Source of the DNA: Bacteroidales bacterium
Lineage (GTDB): Bacteria; Bacteroidota; Bacteroidia; Bacteroidales; VadinHA17
Direction of reading: 5' to 3'
NCBI GenBank assembly: GCA_016715075.1
Contig: JADKBK010000010.1
Span: 107,477 to 171,476 of the forward strand
Length of the DNA: 64,000 nt
In this document: positions 37,646 to 48,213 of the stretch, one piece after another
How positions within the stretch are numbered: position 1 is the first letter of the stretch
Layout: every line of letters starts with the position of its first letter
Made by a program: the position numbers and the translations under genes
The notes under the pieces: generated by a model
Database searches by the model: none
Told to the model about the DNA's origin: nothing
The model's input: the letters and a program-made list of their open reading frames with translations, nothing else

Positions 37646-38906
37646 TTGAAAACTGGAGATAATAAACAGATTAGCGGTGGAACCTATAAGTGTCTAATCC
37701 ACCTTGACAGGCTGAGTATAACCTTTAAGCATTGGTCCGGTTCAACATTCCATGATTTAAGAAATCCGGATTATATTTCTTGTGAGCAAATATACAATAC
37801 AATAACACTATTGCATGATTCCTCACCAGGTATCGGTGCTTTCTATCATACTTTCAAGTCCTTTACCAAGGTTATGTAGTTGGCAAGCTACATACGGCAA
37901 CTAAGCTGAAGAAGCACGAACTTCAATTCGATTTTTCAAAACAGGTGTTCTATTCATTCTCACCTGATTTCTGGCATGAAGTTTACCTTGCAATCAAGTC
38001 CGAACTTGGTTTGATATATAACAATATTCATTATTTGGAAGTATCTATTGACGTAAATAAAAATCTTGTCGAGGCATTTGGATGCTTATACAGTAATTGC
38101 ATTAACAACAATCTAAGGTCAGGTGCCCGTTACAGAATGCGAAATGGCACTATTGTAAATGTTATGAGCAATGGTTCTTCCTTTTTAATTGGAGGAGTGA
38201 AAATTCCATTGAGATATACAACAAATCAGCTCATTCTGAACAATTCATTCTCGACTATTTCGAAAATAATGGCCTTTCCGGTCAGGAAGTCCACCGTATT
38301 GAAGCTCGACTTAGTTGGAATTATATCAGACATCTACGCAACAGAAGACACCTAAATATAGATGTTGAGACTCTACTTGATGAAAAGAAGCTGGCAACTA
38401 TATTCCAGGAGTCAACAAAGAATAAAATCGTTTTTGAGGATACTATGGTCAAAACGAATGATAGACATGGAAATGCACACTACAAGAGAATTAGTGTTGT
38501 AGATGACTTGCCAATCGTTACTGCTGAGATAGGACAGCTAAATCCAAGCATGCAAGTCACCCACTATAAAAATGATTCAGTCGATGATAATATAATACGT
38601 CAGAATTACTTCAGGTATTTAGAAAGTGGTAATCCAGAATACTTGAGCCATTTCAAATCCAGTGGAAAAGTCGCCGGTTATAACAAGGAACATTTGTCTG
38701 CATTGATAAGCAAGCTCAATAAAAAATTTATGGGTAACCGTACTGCTCAAATTGTTGGAAGGATGGAACACGCCAAAAAATATATTTCACCTAAACCGGA
38801 ATTTAGATTAGGTGAGGTATTTTATGCAATGGGAGTAAAATTGAAGTGGCAGTTAATGGGACTATTTAAATGCAACACTTGGTACTGTTTAACCGTACTT
38901 GTATGA
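37646..38906 (+). pseudogene. Replication initiation protein of ssDNA phage/plasmid type, frameshifted
   Basis: Three frames (37646-37879, then about 37870-38200, then about 38198-38906) read as one protein of about 415 residues. The N-terminus CLIHLDRLSITFKHW, the middle YQGYVVGKLHTATKLKKHEL followed by VFYSFSPDFWHEVYLAIK, and the segment SGQEVHRIEARLSWNYIRHL fit the replication-initiator families of filamentous phages and rolling-circle plasmids (Rep_trans / Phage_CRI-like). The family assignment is from motif style only. The frames change near 37870 and near 38195. Bases 38907-39191 downstream carry no gene but include a GC-rich patch around 39090-39110. Confidence 0.5.
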
Positions 38907-39191
38907 CATAAGATCGGCAATTGCCTGCACTATAACCGCATTTATTGGTACTTAAACTGCAATTAATGGTTCCCACATATTAACAACTTAGTGGTTGTGA
39001 GAAAATTAAGATTCTGGTTTTATTTTCTAACAATTTGAATAATTATACATTAAGAAAAATCGATTATATGGGTATTGCCAAATCAGGGTACCACCATTCG
39101 GGGGCGCACCACAAATTATCATTTTTCCAAAATAATCGTGAATACGTATTACAATGAATACTATTTGTGATCAGAATTTCCAGGATCAAAT

Positions 39192-39437
39192 TTAAAGACC
39201 TTTAAAGAAGGCCTCAAGTGATACTCCCATTTTCTGGAGGGTAAGTACGAATAATCGTAAGGATACACTCTCCCCACGTTCAATTTTATTTAATGTGACT
39301 TTATTGATGTTGCTATGGCTCGCAAAATCTTCATAGTTAGGATTCATCTCCTTTCTGAGCATTCTAACCTTTACACCTATCTGCTCCAATTTCTGATTGA
39401 CATCTGAATAGGATTCCGGAACCTTCTTCGGTTTCAT
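39192..39437 (-). CDS. XRE-family helix-turn-helix regulator
   Basis: About 81 residues from the ATG at 39437 (MKPKKVPESYSDVNQKLEQI). The HTH region VRMLRKEMNPNYEDFASHSNINKVTLNKIERGESVSLRLFVLTLQKMGVSLEAF shows the five-helix XRE/Cro pattern with KIERGE in the usual place. It diverges from a small gene and a resolvase and probably controls element genes. No partner toxin is seen next to it. Confidence 0.75.
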   Translation of the reverse strand: MKPKKVPESYSDVNQKLEQIGVKVRMLRKEMNPNYEDFASHSNINKVTLNKIERGESVSLRLFVLTLQKMGVSLEAFFKGL

Positions 39438-39523
39438 GTTGGTTTTTAGGATAAAATTAAGAAAAAACATAAGAATATATGTATAATTTTATAGATAAAT
39501 ATATTTATATGTATTTTTGTATT

Positions 39524-39706
39524 ATGGAAAACAGACCTATATTCATTCAATTATCTTTCAGTACTTCGGACTCTTACGAGTCACGGTTCATGATTGTTGT
39601 GGAGGTGATCGCCGATGAAATACAAAAGGTTCACCTTGTTCCTGTACCGGCTTGGTTAGTCTTCTATTCTGAAAAATACAGATTTTATTGCATCAATTTA
39701 AATTAA
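39524..39706 (+). CDS. Hypothetical small protein
   Basis: About 60 residues from the ATG at 39524 (MENRPIFIQLSFSTSDSYES). A TATTTTTG -7-like element at 39512-39519 ends only four bases before the ATG, so if used the mRNA would be nearly leaderless. No family is recognised. It precedes the resolvase by ten bases. Confidence 0.4.
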   Translation: MENRPIFIQLSFSTSDSYESRFMIVVEVIADEIQKVHLVPVPAWLVFYSEKYRFYCINLN

Positions 39707-39716
39707 CTACCTGTAC

Positions 39717-40283
39717 ATGAAGCATATGGCATTATATTGTAGAGTCTCTACAAATGATCAAACAACAGATAATCAACGTATTATATTGGTGAAACATGCA
39801 GAACGCATGGGGTGGAAGTACCAGGTATTTGAAGAAATAATGAGCACCACAAAAGCCAGAAGAGTTAAGGCGGATCTGCTTCTAAGGCTGCGAAAACATG
39901 AATTTGATGGAATACTTGTTTACAGACTTGATCGCTATGCACGTTCAACTACAGAATTACTGTTGGAAATTCAGGAACTTGTTAAAAAAGGTATTGAGTT
40001 TCATAGTCTTACTGAGCAACTTGATTTCGGTACTGCAAGCGGAAGACTCCATCTGGCTGTCCTTTCAGCCTTCTGCGAATTTGAGAGGAGTCTATTAAGG
40101 GAAAGGGTAATTTTAGGCCAGCAAAAGGGCCAAACAGCAGGAATCAAGATCGGACGTCCTGCAGGGAGCACTGATAAAAGGAAAAGAAAAAACAATGGTT
40201 ATCTCGAAAGAGAAAAAGAAGCGATTTATGAAGGAATACCAAAAAATCCTCCCCCAAATAACTATGATTTTTTAAATCATTGA
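39717..40283 (+). CDS. Small serine recombinase/resolvase
   Basis: 188 residues. The catalytic region ALYCRVSTNDQTTDNQR contains the nucleophilic Ser; LVYRLDRYARSTTELL and LSAFCEFERSLLRERV carry the conserved Arg residues, and RPAGST ends the catalytic domain. The usual C-terminal helix-turn-helix is missing: after GRPAGSTDKRKRKNNG there are only about 30 poorly structured residues. Either the HTH has been lost by a frameshift or it uses a partner to bind DNA. It closes the mobile segment that includes the Rep-type gene. Confidence 0.85.
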   Translation: MKHMALYCRVSTNDQTTDNQRIILVKHAERMGWKYQVFEEIMSTTKARRVKADLLLRLRKHEFDGILVYRLDRYARSTTELLLEIQELVKKGIEFHSLTEQLDFGTASGRLHLAVLSAFCEFERSLLRERVILGQQKGQTAGIKIGRPAGSTDKRKRKNNGYLEREKEAIYEGIPKNPPPNNYDFLNH

Positions 40284-40324
40284 TATTTAGTCTATTAACA
40301 ACCCAGCCTCCCCTATGAATTTAC

Positions 40325-40358
40325 CCACCAAAAAAGGAGTTAGTTATTTGGTGGTTTT
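40325..40358 (+). terminator. Intrinsic terminator after the resolvase
   Basis: CCACCAAA (40325-40332) pairs with TTTGGTGG (40347-40354), followed by TTTTAATT. It lies 42 bases beyond the resolvase stop. Confidence 0.5.
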
Positions 40359-40507
40359 AATTATGAGATAGTTCCAGGATGGGAGAAGGGATCTGAATTG
40401 CATTCTTTTCTCGATTGAAATTTAAACTTTGTATTTAATTAGTATGAAACTAGGAGTAAGAATATAAACTTATGATAAGGAATTCCATTAAAACTGTAAA
40501 ATCAGGT

Positions 40508-41164
40508 TTACTTTTCCTTAAATGAATTCCCGATTTTCTCAATAAAACTCTCACCTCCAACAGCTGTCAGAACAACAGAAATAGCACCTAAAGTGATAAA
40601 AATGGTAGCAAATCCTATTATCACAATTTCTCGTGCAACATCAAGTTCGACAAGCGCAATTGCTGAAAAGAAAAGCAGCACTATAACTTTAACGAATCTG
40701 GCTATTAATGAAGCTCGTGGTAACTCTTCTTTATGTAAAATTTTATGTATTGATTTTTCAGACCAAAAGGCCAATAACCAACCCAATCCGAAAATTGAAA
40801 CTGCTATCAGGATTTTTGGAAGGAATAAGATCCCTTTACTAAGTAGATCTGACAATATTGTCAATTTCCATGCAATAAAGGCATTATCAAGAAAAAGCAA
40901 AAAGACAAGTGTATAACCTATATTGCCAATGAAATTATATAACCCATGGCGAACGTCTGCTTTTGCAAAATCGGCTTCCCAGCGGGACCGTCTTAGGAAA
41001 CGGTCTATCCTTAACAGGATTGATACCTGTACAAGAACCCGTTTGATCAGCCATCCGGCAATCCAGCCAATCAATACTAAGATTATTCCAGCAAGCAGAC
41101 TAGGTAAGTAAGCAATTATATTGTCTGCCAAACAAATAAACTGATCCTGAACTCTTGTTTCCAT
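40508..41164 (-). CDS. Mechanosensitive-channel-like membrane protein (TM-helix repeat type)
   Basis: 218 residues with about four membrane helices: about 17-40 (IAYLPSLLAGIILVLIGWIAGWL), 80-95, 110-130 and 165-200. The YLPSLLAGIILVLIGWI-type N-terminus and following RVLVQVSILLRID match the conserved TM-helix repeat seen in small MscS-related channel proteins. The pore and beta domain of true MscS are absent. It lies downstream of the amino-acid permease gene by 12 bases and is probably co-expressed with it. A role in osmotic response is inferred. Confidence 0.65.
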   Translation of the reverse strand: METRVQDQFICLADNIIAYLPSLLAGIILVLIGWIAGWLIKRVLVQVSILLRIDRFLRRSRWEADFAKADVRHGLYNFIGNIGYTLVFLLFLDNAFIAWKLTILSDLLSKGILFLPKILIAVSIFGLGWLLAFWSEKSIHKILHKEELPRASLIARFVKVIVLLFFSAIALVELDVAREIVIIGFATIFITLGAISVVLTAVGGESFIEKIGNSFKEK

Positions 41165-41176
41165 ATTATTATTCCT

Positions 41177-43429
41177 TTAAGATTTTTGAGTTTTGAAAAG
41201 TGATGAAAAGAAAGATTCTCGTTCTTCGTATTCCTTTAACCATAGAACCGGGCATTCAACCTGTTCAGTAATTTCCCTGACTAATGATTTTGAGAAAAGC
41301 AGCTCAATGAAATCGCCAGTTTTACCACCCATCACAAGAAGGTCACTCTCAGACGATAATTTCAAAATTCCCTTAATGATATCTGATTCAACGATTGTCA
41401 CAATCTGTGCAGAAATTTTGTTTTCAAACATTAGGGTATTAATTTGAGTTATCCTTTTTTGTTGCTCCTCACTACTTGTTCCCGGCGCAAATACAACTCC
41501 AAACATTATTTCTGCCTTTAAAAATTCGATTAAGGCCGGAGCTATTTCTGCAGCAAGATGTGTATGTATATTTCCACTATAAGGAATCAGAATTTTCTTT
41601 ATTTCTCAGGATTAATTTCTCCATGCAAAATGGCAACCTCTGTTGTTGACTTTTGCAGAACTGAAGTCGATAACTGAAGCAAAAAACGGCCAAGAAAATT
41701 GCTGCTTTTTTTCCCTGTCCATTAAAATGAAATTACATTCCTCTTCAACACAAGTATCATAAATTCCCTTTGAAATACGATGCGAGATTTTGATAATGGA
41801 TTTTGATGGAATCGCTGATTCATCTGCAAGACTTTGAGCGTGTTGCATTATTTCTTCAGCCTTGTCTGTTAGTCCAATTCCTTCTTTTAATTTTCTATCT
41901 TCCATTATTTCAACTACATACAAAAAAGATAATATTGGCACTATGCTTTTTGGCTATAGAAAAGGCTATTTGTGACAGGCTGTTAATATTGCTTTGATCT
42001 GAGAGGCAGACCAGAAGGTTATATTCTTTTTTCGCGATTTGTTCAAGTGTACGTACCTTTCTAATATGTTCTATTTCACGTCTATACGCATAGAAACGAT
42101 AAACAAAAAGACCTATTGCGCACCAGATACTGGTAACGATCCAGGCCAATATACTGTATTTGAACATGTAGATAGCCAGAAACAGTAATAACAGAATACC
42201 TGCAATAGTTAGATATGGATAAAGGGGTGCTATGTATCCACGGTCCAGATCTTTCCTCTTTTTCGAAGACTTATCATTGCAATGTTTACCTGCAGAAACA
42301 GCAGCATAAACATTATATCAGCAGCACTTGCTACAACTTCGATAGGTAGAGAGACAGCCATAAGTACAATAATGATGAGAGAAACCAGGATACTCCAATG
42401 TGGAGTGAAATTTTTTGGATGAACTTTACTGAAAAAGGATGGAAAATTACGGTCACGTCCCATTGCAAAAGCCACTCGTGAAGAAGAAAATATAGTGGCA
42501 TTAAGAGCAGATATAGTTGAAATCACACCTCCAATCAGAATTAATACTCCACCTCCAATAAAAAAGTTCCTTGCCACGTTAACAAGAGCAGTCTCTTTTT
42601 GTAAAGCAAGATATTCCCACGGCTTCATTCCCTCAGCTTTAACGGTCCCTATAGCAGTAATTGCAACCAGAATATATATTGGAACAACAATGAGCAATGA
42701 AAGAAACACAGCTCTCGGAATATTCTTTCTTGGATTTTTAATCTCTTCCGAACTTTGAGCTATCACTTCAAACCCCTGAAAGGCAATAAAGGTAAGTCCC
42801 ATAGCCTTGAATACTCCACCAAACCCATTTGGTAAAAAAGGACTGAATGTTGTGCGCCAGTCTCCCTGACGAACAATTAGTTCAAGTCCAAAACCAATAA
42901 AAATTAACAGGATGATTATTTTTGCTATTGTAACCAGATTTCCAATTTTACCAGTTTCGGAAGCCCCACGATAATTAATATAGGCAAAGAGAATGGCAAC
43001 ACCAGCTGCAAGTATTTTTTGGGGGGAGAAAAACCCCCAATGAGGCATTATAATTGAAAACTCTCTTAATACATGATCAAAGTATGCCCCAAAACCAAGT
43101 GCATATAAGCTGCATGCAACAGCATGAGCAAACCAACTCATCCAACCAGATAAAAAACCATTCCATTTTGGCAATCCTTCTTTTACCCAGAGATAACCTC
43201 CCCCTGCATCATGGTAGCATGAACCCAGTTCAGCATAAGACATTGCCGTAAGTAATGCAATAATTGCGTTAAGCGAGAATGAAAGTATTAAACCAGGACC
43301 AGCAACACCAGCGGCAATACCGATCAGAACAAAAATACCGGCACCAATCATTGCACCTACACCAATAAGGGTAGCATGCATCAGTGTCATTTCACGGGCA
43401 AGCCGGACTTCTGTGTCATACTTTTTCAT
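41177..43429 (-). pseudogene. APC amino-acid permease fused to tandem universal-stress domains, frameshifted
   Basis: One gene of about 750 codons. Positions 43429-42230 encode an APC-family permease with about 12 helices (start TLMHATLIGVGAMIGAGIFVL). The frame then breaks; restoring one A in the AAA run gives RKRGKDLDRGYIAPLYPYLT, which continues the permease's last helices to about 42167. Two universal-stress-like domains follow (KKEYNLLVCLSDQSNINSL; LKLSSESDLLVMGGKTGDF) ending at 41177, with further breaks near 41930 and 41610. Permease-USP fusions are known in archaea and Bacteroidetes; the cytoplasmic domain is thought to sense energy or osmotic state. The breaks would make the gene non-functional if real. 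Confidence 0.75.
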
Positions 43430-43830
43430 ATTGCGGCAATTTGTTAAACCAGCATATTGTTATTGATCTTTTCAATATCTTATTTCACAATTACATATTA
43501 TACAAATATAAAGTTTTTTGAACTTTTGATGATTATCTGATTTGTAATATCTAAAAAGTGCTGTAATATTATCTAAATCATTATCAAATAATTATTGAGC
43601 TCCATTAAAGAGGAATGTAGTTATGAATTCCATTTTATTGTACATCAGCGGAGTTTGAAACTCAATTAAGATTTAGTTCGATTCACAGAAATTGCTATTT
43701 CAAAAATACTATTCCAATAATTTTGATCCTCAATAGGTAATTTGTACCATAACCGGAAGGAATAATGACAGACCTTATCGAAGAGTAATGAGTATCTTTA
43801 TGGTATAATTCAACTAAAAATGATTTAAAT
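43430..43830. other. Divergent intergenic region
   Basis: About 400 AT-rich bases between the divergent permease gene and the first AraC-type gene. It has no coding signal. A weak -7-like TATCTTTA at 43793-43800 lies 30 bases before the AraC ATG. No other repeat or RNA was recognised. Confidence 0.4.
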
Positions 43831-44692
43831 ATGCTTAATAATCAATCTAATATTTCTGAAACCAATTTATTATCAGATTTCATTATCCTGGATCTGAACG
43901 AATTAAATACAAAAGCACAATATCGACAATTACAGCGAAAATGGAATACTTTAATCTATATAACCGAGGTAATAGTGTTTTACAGATTGATTTTGATGAG
44001 TATATTGCTCTGGAAAACAAGATATTCTTCATTGAAAAATATAAAGTATGGAATTGGATAAGGATCAATAAATTAAGGGGTATTCTGGTACAATTTACTG
44101 ATTCTTTTTACAACCACATTTATACTGGTAATCCAAAAATAAAAAGCGATCAGACGTTGATAGGTGAAATTCAGCCATTCATCAAGATCAGATTAGGGGA
44201 TAAAAGTGAATGGAAAAACTTATTTGATATTCTATCCAAGGAATTTGCATCAGCAAAAGTAATTCAAAAAGAAATTATTTGTCTTGTTCTTAAAGTCATG
44301 ATTCTTATGTATCGCAGGGATTCTCAGCAAATGGGAGGAATATTTGAATCAAGTCAAAAAAAACACTTACTAAATGAATTCAGAAAGCTTGTTAATAAAA
44401 GGTTTTTTCATTAAGAACAACGAAAGATTATGCCCATGAGTTGAATATTACTCCTAATTATTTAAATGCACTTTGTCAGGAATTCTTTTTAAAAACTGTA
44501 AGTGAAGTAATACAGGAAAGAGTAATTCTGGAGGCCAAGAGGATGCTTATGCACACCAGTCTCAGTATTTCAGAAATTGCTTATAAACTGGGATTTAATG
44601 ACAACTCATATTTTGGGAGATATTTTAAAAAAGTGGTTGGAATGACTCCTGAAAACTTCAGGAAATCATGTTTCTATTCACCCAATGTTTAA
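43831..44692 (+). pseudogene. AraC-family transcription regulator, copy 1, frameshifted
   Basis: Three frames join into one protein of about 287 residues. The N-terminus (43831 onward, LNNQSNISETNLLSDFIILD) is followed in another frame by LQIDFDEYIALENKIFFIEK, a sensing region. The C-terminal AraC helix-turn-helix pair lies at 44441-44692 (ITPNYLNALCQEFF, then ISEIAYKLGFNDNSYFGRYFKK). Breaks fall near 43940 and 44415. It sits immediately before a UspA gene and closely resembles the copy at 45970, so it probably regulated that neighbour. Confidence 0.75.
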
Positions 44693-44709
44693 CTTAAAAT
44701 TTATATAAG

Positions 44710-45648
44710 ATGAAATCACGAATTAAATCAATCCTGATACCAACTGATTTTTCGGAACTATCTGAAAATGCTTTAAAGGTTGGCATTTCCATTGCAAAGC
44801 GGCAAAATGCTGAGATTAAACTCGTTCATGTTGTGGATCGATTTGCATATTTACCGCCGACAGAAGTATACCTGCCTGGTGACTGGCTAACTCCTGATAT
44901 GATGTTAATGCTGAAGGAAAGAATTAGAAAATTTTCTGATCAGTTCTTTATTGATTCAGAAATAAAAGTTACTTATAAAGTATTAGCAGGGCATCCCTCT
45001 GAAAGAATTTGCTGGTTTGCTCATACAGAAAATATTGACCTGATAGTGATTGGAACTCATGGTATATCAGGTCTGAGGGAATTTTTATAGGATCTGAGGC
45101 ATATAGTGTGGTAAAAAATGCTACATGTCCTGTTCTTACTATACCGGGGATTGGGGAAAACTGATTTTGAGAAGGTATTATTCCCTATCAGGCTTATTCC
45201 AAAGGCTATTAACAAGTACTTTTATGCAAGGCCGATAATTGAAAAAAACGATTCTGAGTTATTTATCCTTGGGCTTTCTGAAATGAAAAGCCAGGGAGAT
45301 ATTGAAGTGCTCACTTCAACAATTGGGAGGCTTAAAATTCAATTGCGAAAAGACAAGGTCAGGTTTCAAACCGGTTATTGTCCCTACAAAGATTTTCCAG
45401 ATATAGTTCTTAAGGAGGCGAAAGATGCCGGGATTGATTTATTAATCCTTACAGCAAATTTCGAAAATGATTTAAAATCATTTTTTATCGGTCCGTTTGT
45501 ACAAAAAGTAATCCACCGATCCCGAATGCCTGTTTTAAGCATAAAACCAGCATACAAGCAATCTGAACAGGTTTCATCTTTTAAACTTAATGAAAGCTCG
45601 AGAAAAACAAAAAAATCTTCCAACTTTAAAGAGCAGTCAGGAAAATGA
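44710..45648 (+). pseudogene. Tandem universal stress protein (UspA), copy 1, frameshifted
   Basis: The start KSILIPTDFSELSENALKVG is the classical Usp strand-helix; LIVIGTHGISGLREF is the ATP-binding G-x2-G-x9-G(S/T) region. At 45085 the frame ends; adding one T to the T run gives REFFIGSEAYSVVKNATCPVLTIPG, continuing into the second Usp-like domain (45118-45648) with VLFPIRLIPKAINKYFYARPI and PVLSIKPAY. It is thus a two-domain Usp broken by a one-base contraction. It follows the AraC-type gene by 18 bases. Confidence 0.8.
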
Positions 45649-45969
45649 GCATCATATAATAATGCAAAATGAATTCTATTTCTGAAGGTTATTAATTTTC
45701 CCTTCTGATAAATCCGCTTCAACCCTCATGTTATTATTTTCATAATTTAAGCCAAAGGTTTGTGTAAAAGTTACTTTTTCCAATGTTTCCTTTGTTGGTA
45801 TCTGTTTACAGATCAAAATTATAAGGTGAGCCAAATTGACTGCATATAAAATTTTTGATTTCATTATATAGTCAATTAAAAGTTGAATTATACCATTATC
45901 CGGAGAGATATTAACACGTCTTGATGAAATCATTTAAGTAATTTTATGGTGAAATGAAATTTTTATTAT
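45649..45969. other. Intergenic region between the two AraC-Usp cassettes
   Basis: About 320 bases without a clear gene. A reading frame of 85 codons exists on the minus strand (45676-45933) with a plausible patch FTQTFGLNYENNNMRVEADL, but it has no family resemblance or start context and is left as doubtful. No terminator is evident. Confidence 0.35.
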
Positions 45970-46824
45970 ATGACTGATAATAAATTTGATAAAGAACTGG
46001 AAAAACTCCTGAAAGGTTTCATAATGATGGATCTTAAAGATTTAGATCCGGCAAAAATAGAGGGAACTATACAAGGCAAATGGAACTCCATTGTGTATAT
46101 AACCGGAGGTAATGGTGTTATTCAAATTGATTTTGATGAGTTTAGTGCACTGGAAAACAAGATATTCTTCATTGAAAAATACAAAGTATGGAACATAAAC
46201 AAGACTAATAATTTAAAAGGATACCTGGTACAATTCACTGATATTTTCTATAATCATATTTATACAGGCAACCCAAATTAAAAAGCGATCAGACCCTGAT
46301 TGGAAATATTCCTCCATTTATCAGGATCGATCAACATGATATAAATGAATGGAGATTAATACTTAAAACTCTGTTATATGAATATTTATCATCGAAGACA
46401 AACTCAGAGAGATTATCTGCCTTGAATTGAAAAAAATGATGTTAATGTACAGGAGAAATTCTATGTTCTCCGACAAGCTATTTGAGTCTAGAAGAAAAAA
46501 ACAATTGCTAAATGAATTTCGCAAACTTGTTAATATTCGTTTTGTAACATTACGATCTGTAAAAGTCTATGCCCGGGAATTGAATATTACACCAAATTAT
46601 TTAAATGCTCTATGCCAGGAATTCTTTATAAAGACCGCAGGTGAAATAATAGATGAACGAATAATTCTTGAGGCAAAACGAATGCTGATGCATTCCAGAT
46701 TTATTATTTCAGAGGTCGCTTATAAATTAGGCTTCAAAGATAACTCCTATATCGGAAGATATTTAAGAAAGAAGCAGGAATGACACCCCCAAAACTTCAG
46801 AAGTCCATGTTTTCAATCAACTAA
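45970..46824 (+). pseudogene. AraC-family transcription regulator, copy 2, frameshifted
   Basis: About 285 codons resembling copy 1 (shared ALENKIFFIEKYKVWN and FYNHIYTGNP). The first frame (45970-46281) ends early, a middle frame holds LIGNIPPFIRI, and the C-terminal HTH pair is at 46427-46783 (ITPNYLNALCQEFF, EVAYKLGFKDNSYIGRYL). A last shift restores KEAGMTPPKLQKSMFSIN to the stop at 46824. At least three indels are needed. It precedes the second Usp gene by 23 bases. Confidence 0.72.
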
Positions 46825-46847
46825 GTTTAATATTAAATAGTTTAACA

Positions 46848-47821
46848 ATGAAATCACAAATTAAATCCATTCTGATACCGACTGACTTCTCAGAATCATC
46901 GGAAAATGCTTTGGCTGTTGGAATTGCCATTGCGGAAAGACAAAAAGCAGACATTGTTTTATTACATGTAGTTGACAGGTTCGCAAACTTACAACCTACA
47001 GAAGTATTCCTTCCGGAAATACAGTTGATGCCTGACATAAACTTAATGATCGAAATCAGGTTAAAGGAATTCTCAGAAAGTGTATCTAAGAAAACCGGAA
47101 TAAAGGTGGAAAGCAAAGTATTAAATGGTCAGCCCTTCGAGAGAATTTGCAGGTTAGCATACGAAGAAAATAACAGTTTAATAGTCATTGGCACACATGG
47201 TACGTCAGGCTTAAGGGGTTTATTTATGGGTTCAGAGGCATACAGGGTAGTAAAAAGTGCACCATGCCCCGTATTAACTGTCCCAGTAAATGGAATAAGA
47301 AAAGAATTTAAAAGGTACTTTTTTCCAATAAGACTATCCCAGGTGCATTAGATAAATACTTCTATGCCAGACCCATAATAGAAAAATAATTCAGAACTTT
47401 TCTTCTTGGCCTTACTGATATGAAAAATGCCAGAAATACTAAAGATCTTATGTTATTAATAAAGAACCTTAAACGCCAGCTCAATAATGATAATGTCAAA
47501 TTTCAGACCGCCTATTGTCCCGGAGAAGACTTTCCCGCAGAAGTTTCTAAAACGACCAGGGAACACAATATTGATTTAATAATCTTAACAGCAAATATCG
47601 ACCCTGAGTGGAAATCATATTTTATAGGACCATTTGGACAACAGGGTTATTTAACCATGCACAGGTTCCGGGTTTTGAGTATCAAACCATCAAACGACCA
47701 GACTGACGCAGTTCCTGTTTTCAGACTAGCGGAGCAGTGGGGCAGATCTATTAATTTATCCGGTACTCGAAAAAGGGAAAGGGAGGTAAAGTTGACTTTT
47801 AACTTATTTATTCAGGTGTGA
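46848..47821 (+). pseudogene. Tandem universal stress protein (UspA), copy 2, frameshifted
   Basis: It starts KSILIPTDFSESSENALAVG and contains LIVIGTHGTSGLRGLFMGSEA, an intact first Usp domain to about 47340. The second domain is broken: FPIRLSQVH ends at 47351, while another frame gives LDKYFYARPIIEK-like residues, and 47420-47821 encodes NDNVKFQTAYCPGEDFPAEV and a poor match to the usual C-terminus. The two Usp copies are about as diverged as the two AraC copies, indicating duplication of the pair. Confidence 0.75.
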
Positions 47822-47864
47822 ATTGGAAATGTAATGAATAATTAATTTGATAAAACCAGAGAAT

Positions 47865-48196
47865 ATGAATAAAATAGTATTGCAACTGGTTAATTTAAAG
47901 CTAGTGTACAGCTCGAGGAGTTTGTAAAAGAAAAAAGTCCAAAAGCTATTTGAGCAGGATAAATCAATTATCAGCAGTTGTTACTCTGTTTGAAGGTGCA
48001 TCAGGAAATCCAAAAAATCAATTCTGTGAAATAGAACTTTCTGTTGCCGGTCAAAATCATTTTGTAAAAGAACAGTGAAAGCAGAGGAATCTGTTTTGGA
48101 TGCAGTCAAAACCTTGCAAAGGTGATCCGCAGACAAAAAACAAAAGATTATCAGAAGACGATCATTCTGAAATCCGAAAAATTTGTCGTAAATTAA
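47865..48196 (+). pseudogene. hpf: Ribosome hibernation promoting factor (HPF/RaiA), frameshifted
   Basis: No single long frame exists, but the three frames together give MNKIVLQ, VNLKASVQLEEFVKEK, FEGASGNPKNQFCEIELSVA, GQNHFVKRTVKAEESVLDAV and RRQKTKDYQKTIILKSEKFV, which is the short HPF/YfiA fold almost complete. One missing A (ATTTAAAG to ATTTAAAAG at about 47893) explains the first break. HPF dimerises or silences 70S ribosomes in stationary phase. It is in keeping with the stress theme of this block. About four indels are needed. Confidence 0.7.
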
Positions 48197-48213
48197 TTTA
48201 TAAGATTCTGATC

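Noticed and set aside
38907..39191. Rolling-circle origin downstream of Rep
   Set aside because: A GC-rich patch and the palindrome AATACGTATT exist, but no convincing nick-site hairpin was seen.
45676..45933. 85-codon minus-strand frame between the AraC-Usp cassettes
   Set aside because: No homology or start context that I can recognise; left in a region note as doubtful.
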